Positions 6,313 through 6,343 of a DNA stretch of 6,343 bases are shown here, piece by piece. The translations under genes were made by a program, and so were the position numbers. Each line of letters opens with the position of its first letter. Positions within the stretch are counted from its first letter, which is position 1. The notes under the pieces were generated by a model that did not search any database, had not been told where the DNA came from, and worked only from the letters and a program-made list of their open reading frames with translations. This DNA is from Deltaproteobacteria bacterium (GTDB lineage: Bacteria; Bdellovibrionota_C; UBA2361; OMII01): assembly GCA_023262305.1 (NCBI GenBank), contig JALRCK010000139.1, forward strand, positions 1 to 6,343. The letters are read 5' to 3'.

Positions 6313-6343
6313 ACTTTTTCCACTCGGCGTTCTCGCCCAGGGG
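6297..6343. repeat. Inverted repeat between the tRNA 3' part and the window end
   Basis: CCCCTGGGCG at 6297-6306 (T stem and acceptor 3' strand of the tRNA) is matched exactly in reverse complement by the last ten bases, 6334-6343. The arms are 27 bp apart and the right arm is cut by the window edge. An alternative local hairpin, GGCG-TTCT-CGCC, exists at 6326-6337. Confidence 0.6.

Overview
The window looks like ordinary chromosomal DNA from a Gram-negative bacterium, most likely a proteobacterium or a related lineage. It has moderate GC (roughly mid-50s by eye), compact genes on both strands, ApaG, a CmoB-type tRNA-modifying enzyme and a tRNA with an encoded CCA end. No gene identifies the genus. 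I see no transposase, integrase, CRISPR array or plasmid function.

Left part (1-2706): a membrane-anchored endonuclease/exonuclease/phosphatase (EEP) family protein on the + strand converges on, and overlaps by 32 bp, an apaG gene on the - strand. apaG is divergent from cmoB (+), a wobble-uridine tRNA carboxymethyltransferase homologue. The 95 bp between apaG and cmoB carry plausible back-to-back promoters.

Middle (2707-4095): a roughly 200-bp spacer holds a very strong ribosome binding site. It leads into a 348-residue protein I do not recognise, with a compact centre and a charged, low-complexity tail. A 141-bp stretch between convergent stop codons follows.

Right part (4096-6343): a - strand gene encodes a B12-binding module (cap helices with W-x9-EH, then a Rossmann domain with DxHxxG) fused to a C-terminal XRE-type helix-turn-helix. 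It is divergent, across a 120-bp AT-rich region with repeat structure, from a + strand gene for a J-domain protein with membrane segments. A tRNA-Thr(CGT) gene follows, and the window ends in an inverted copy of part of that tRNA.

The two most interesting points are these. (1) The B12/XRE fusion resembles the CarH light-sensing logic in a different architecture, with a candidate operator and a divergent membrane J-protein as a possible target. (2) The CmoB homologue appears to lack two of the three residues that E. coli CmoB uses to hold the carboxylate of carboxy-SAM, so its alkyl donor could differ. Both are inferences from reading the sequence. No system spanning the whole window is evident.
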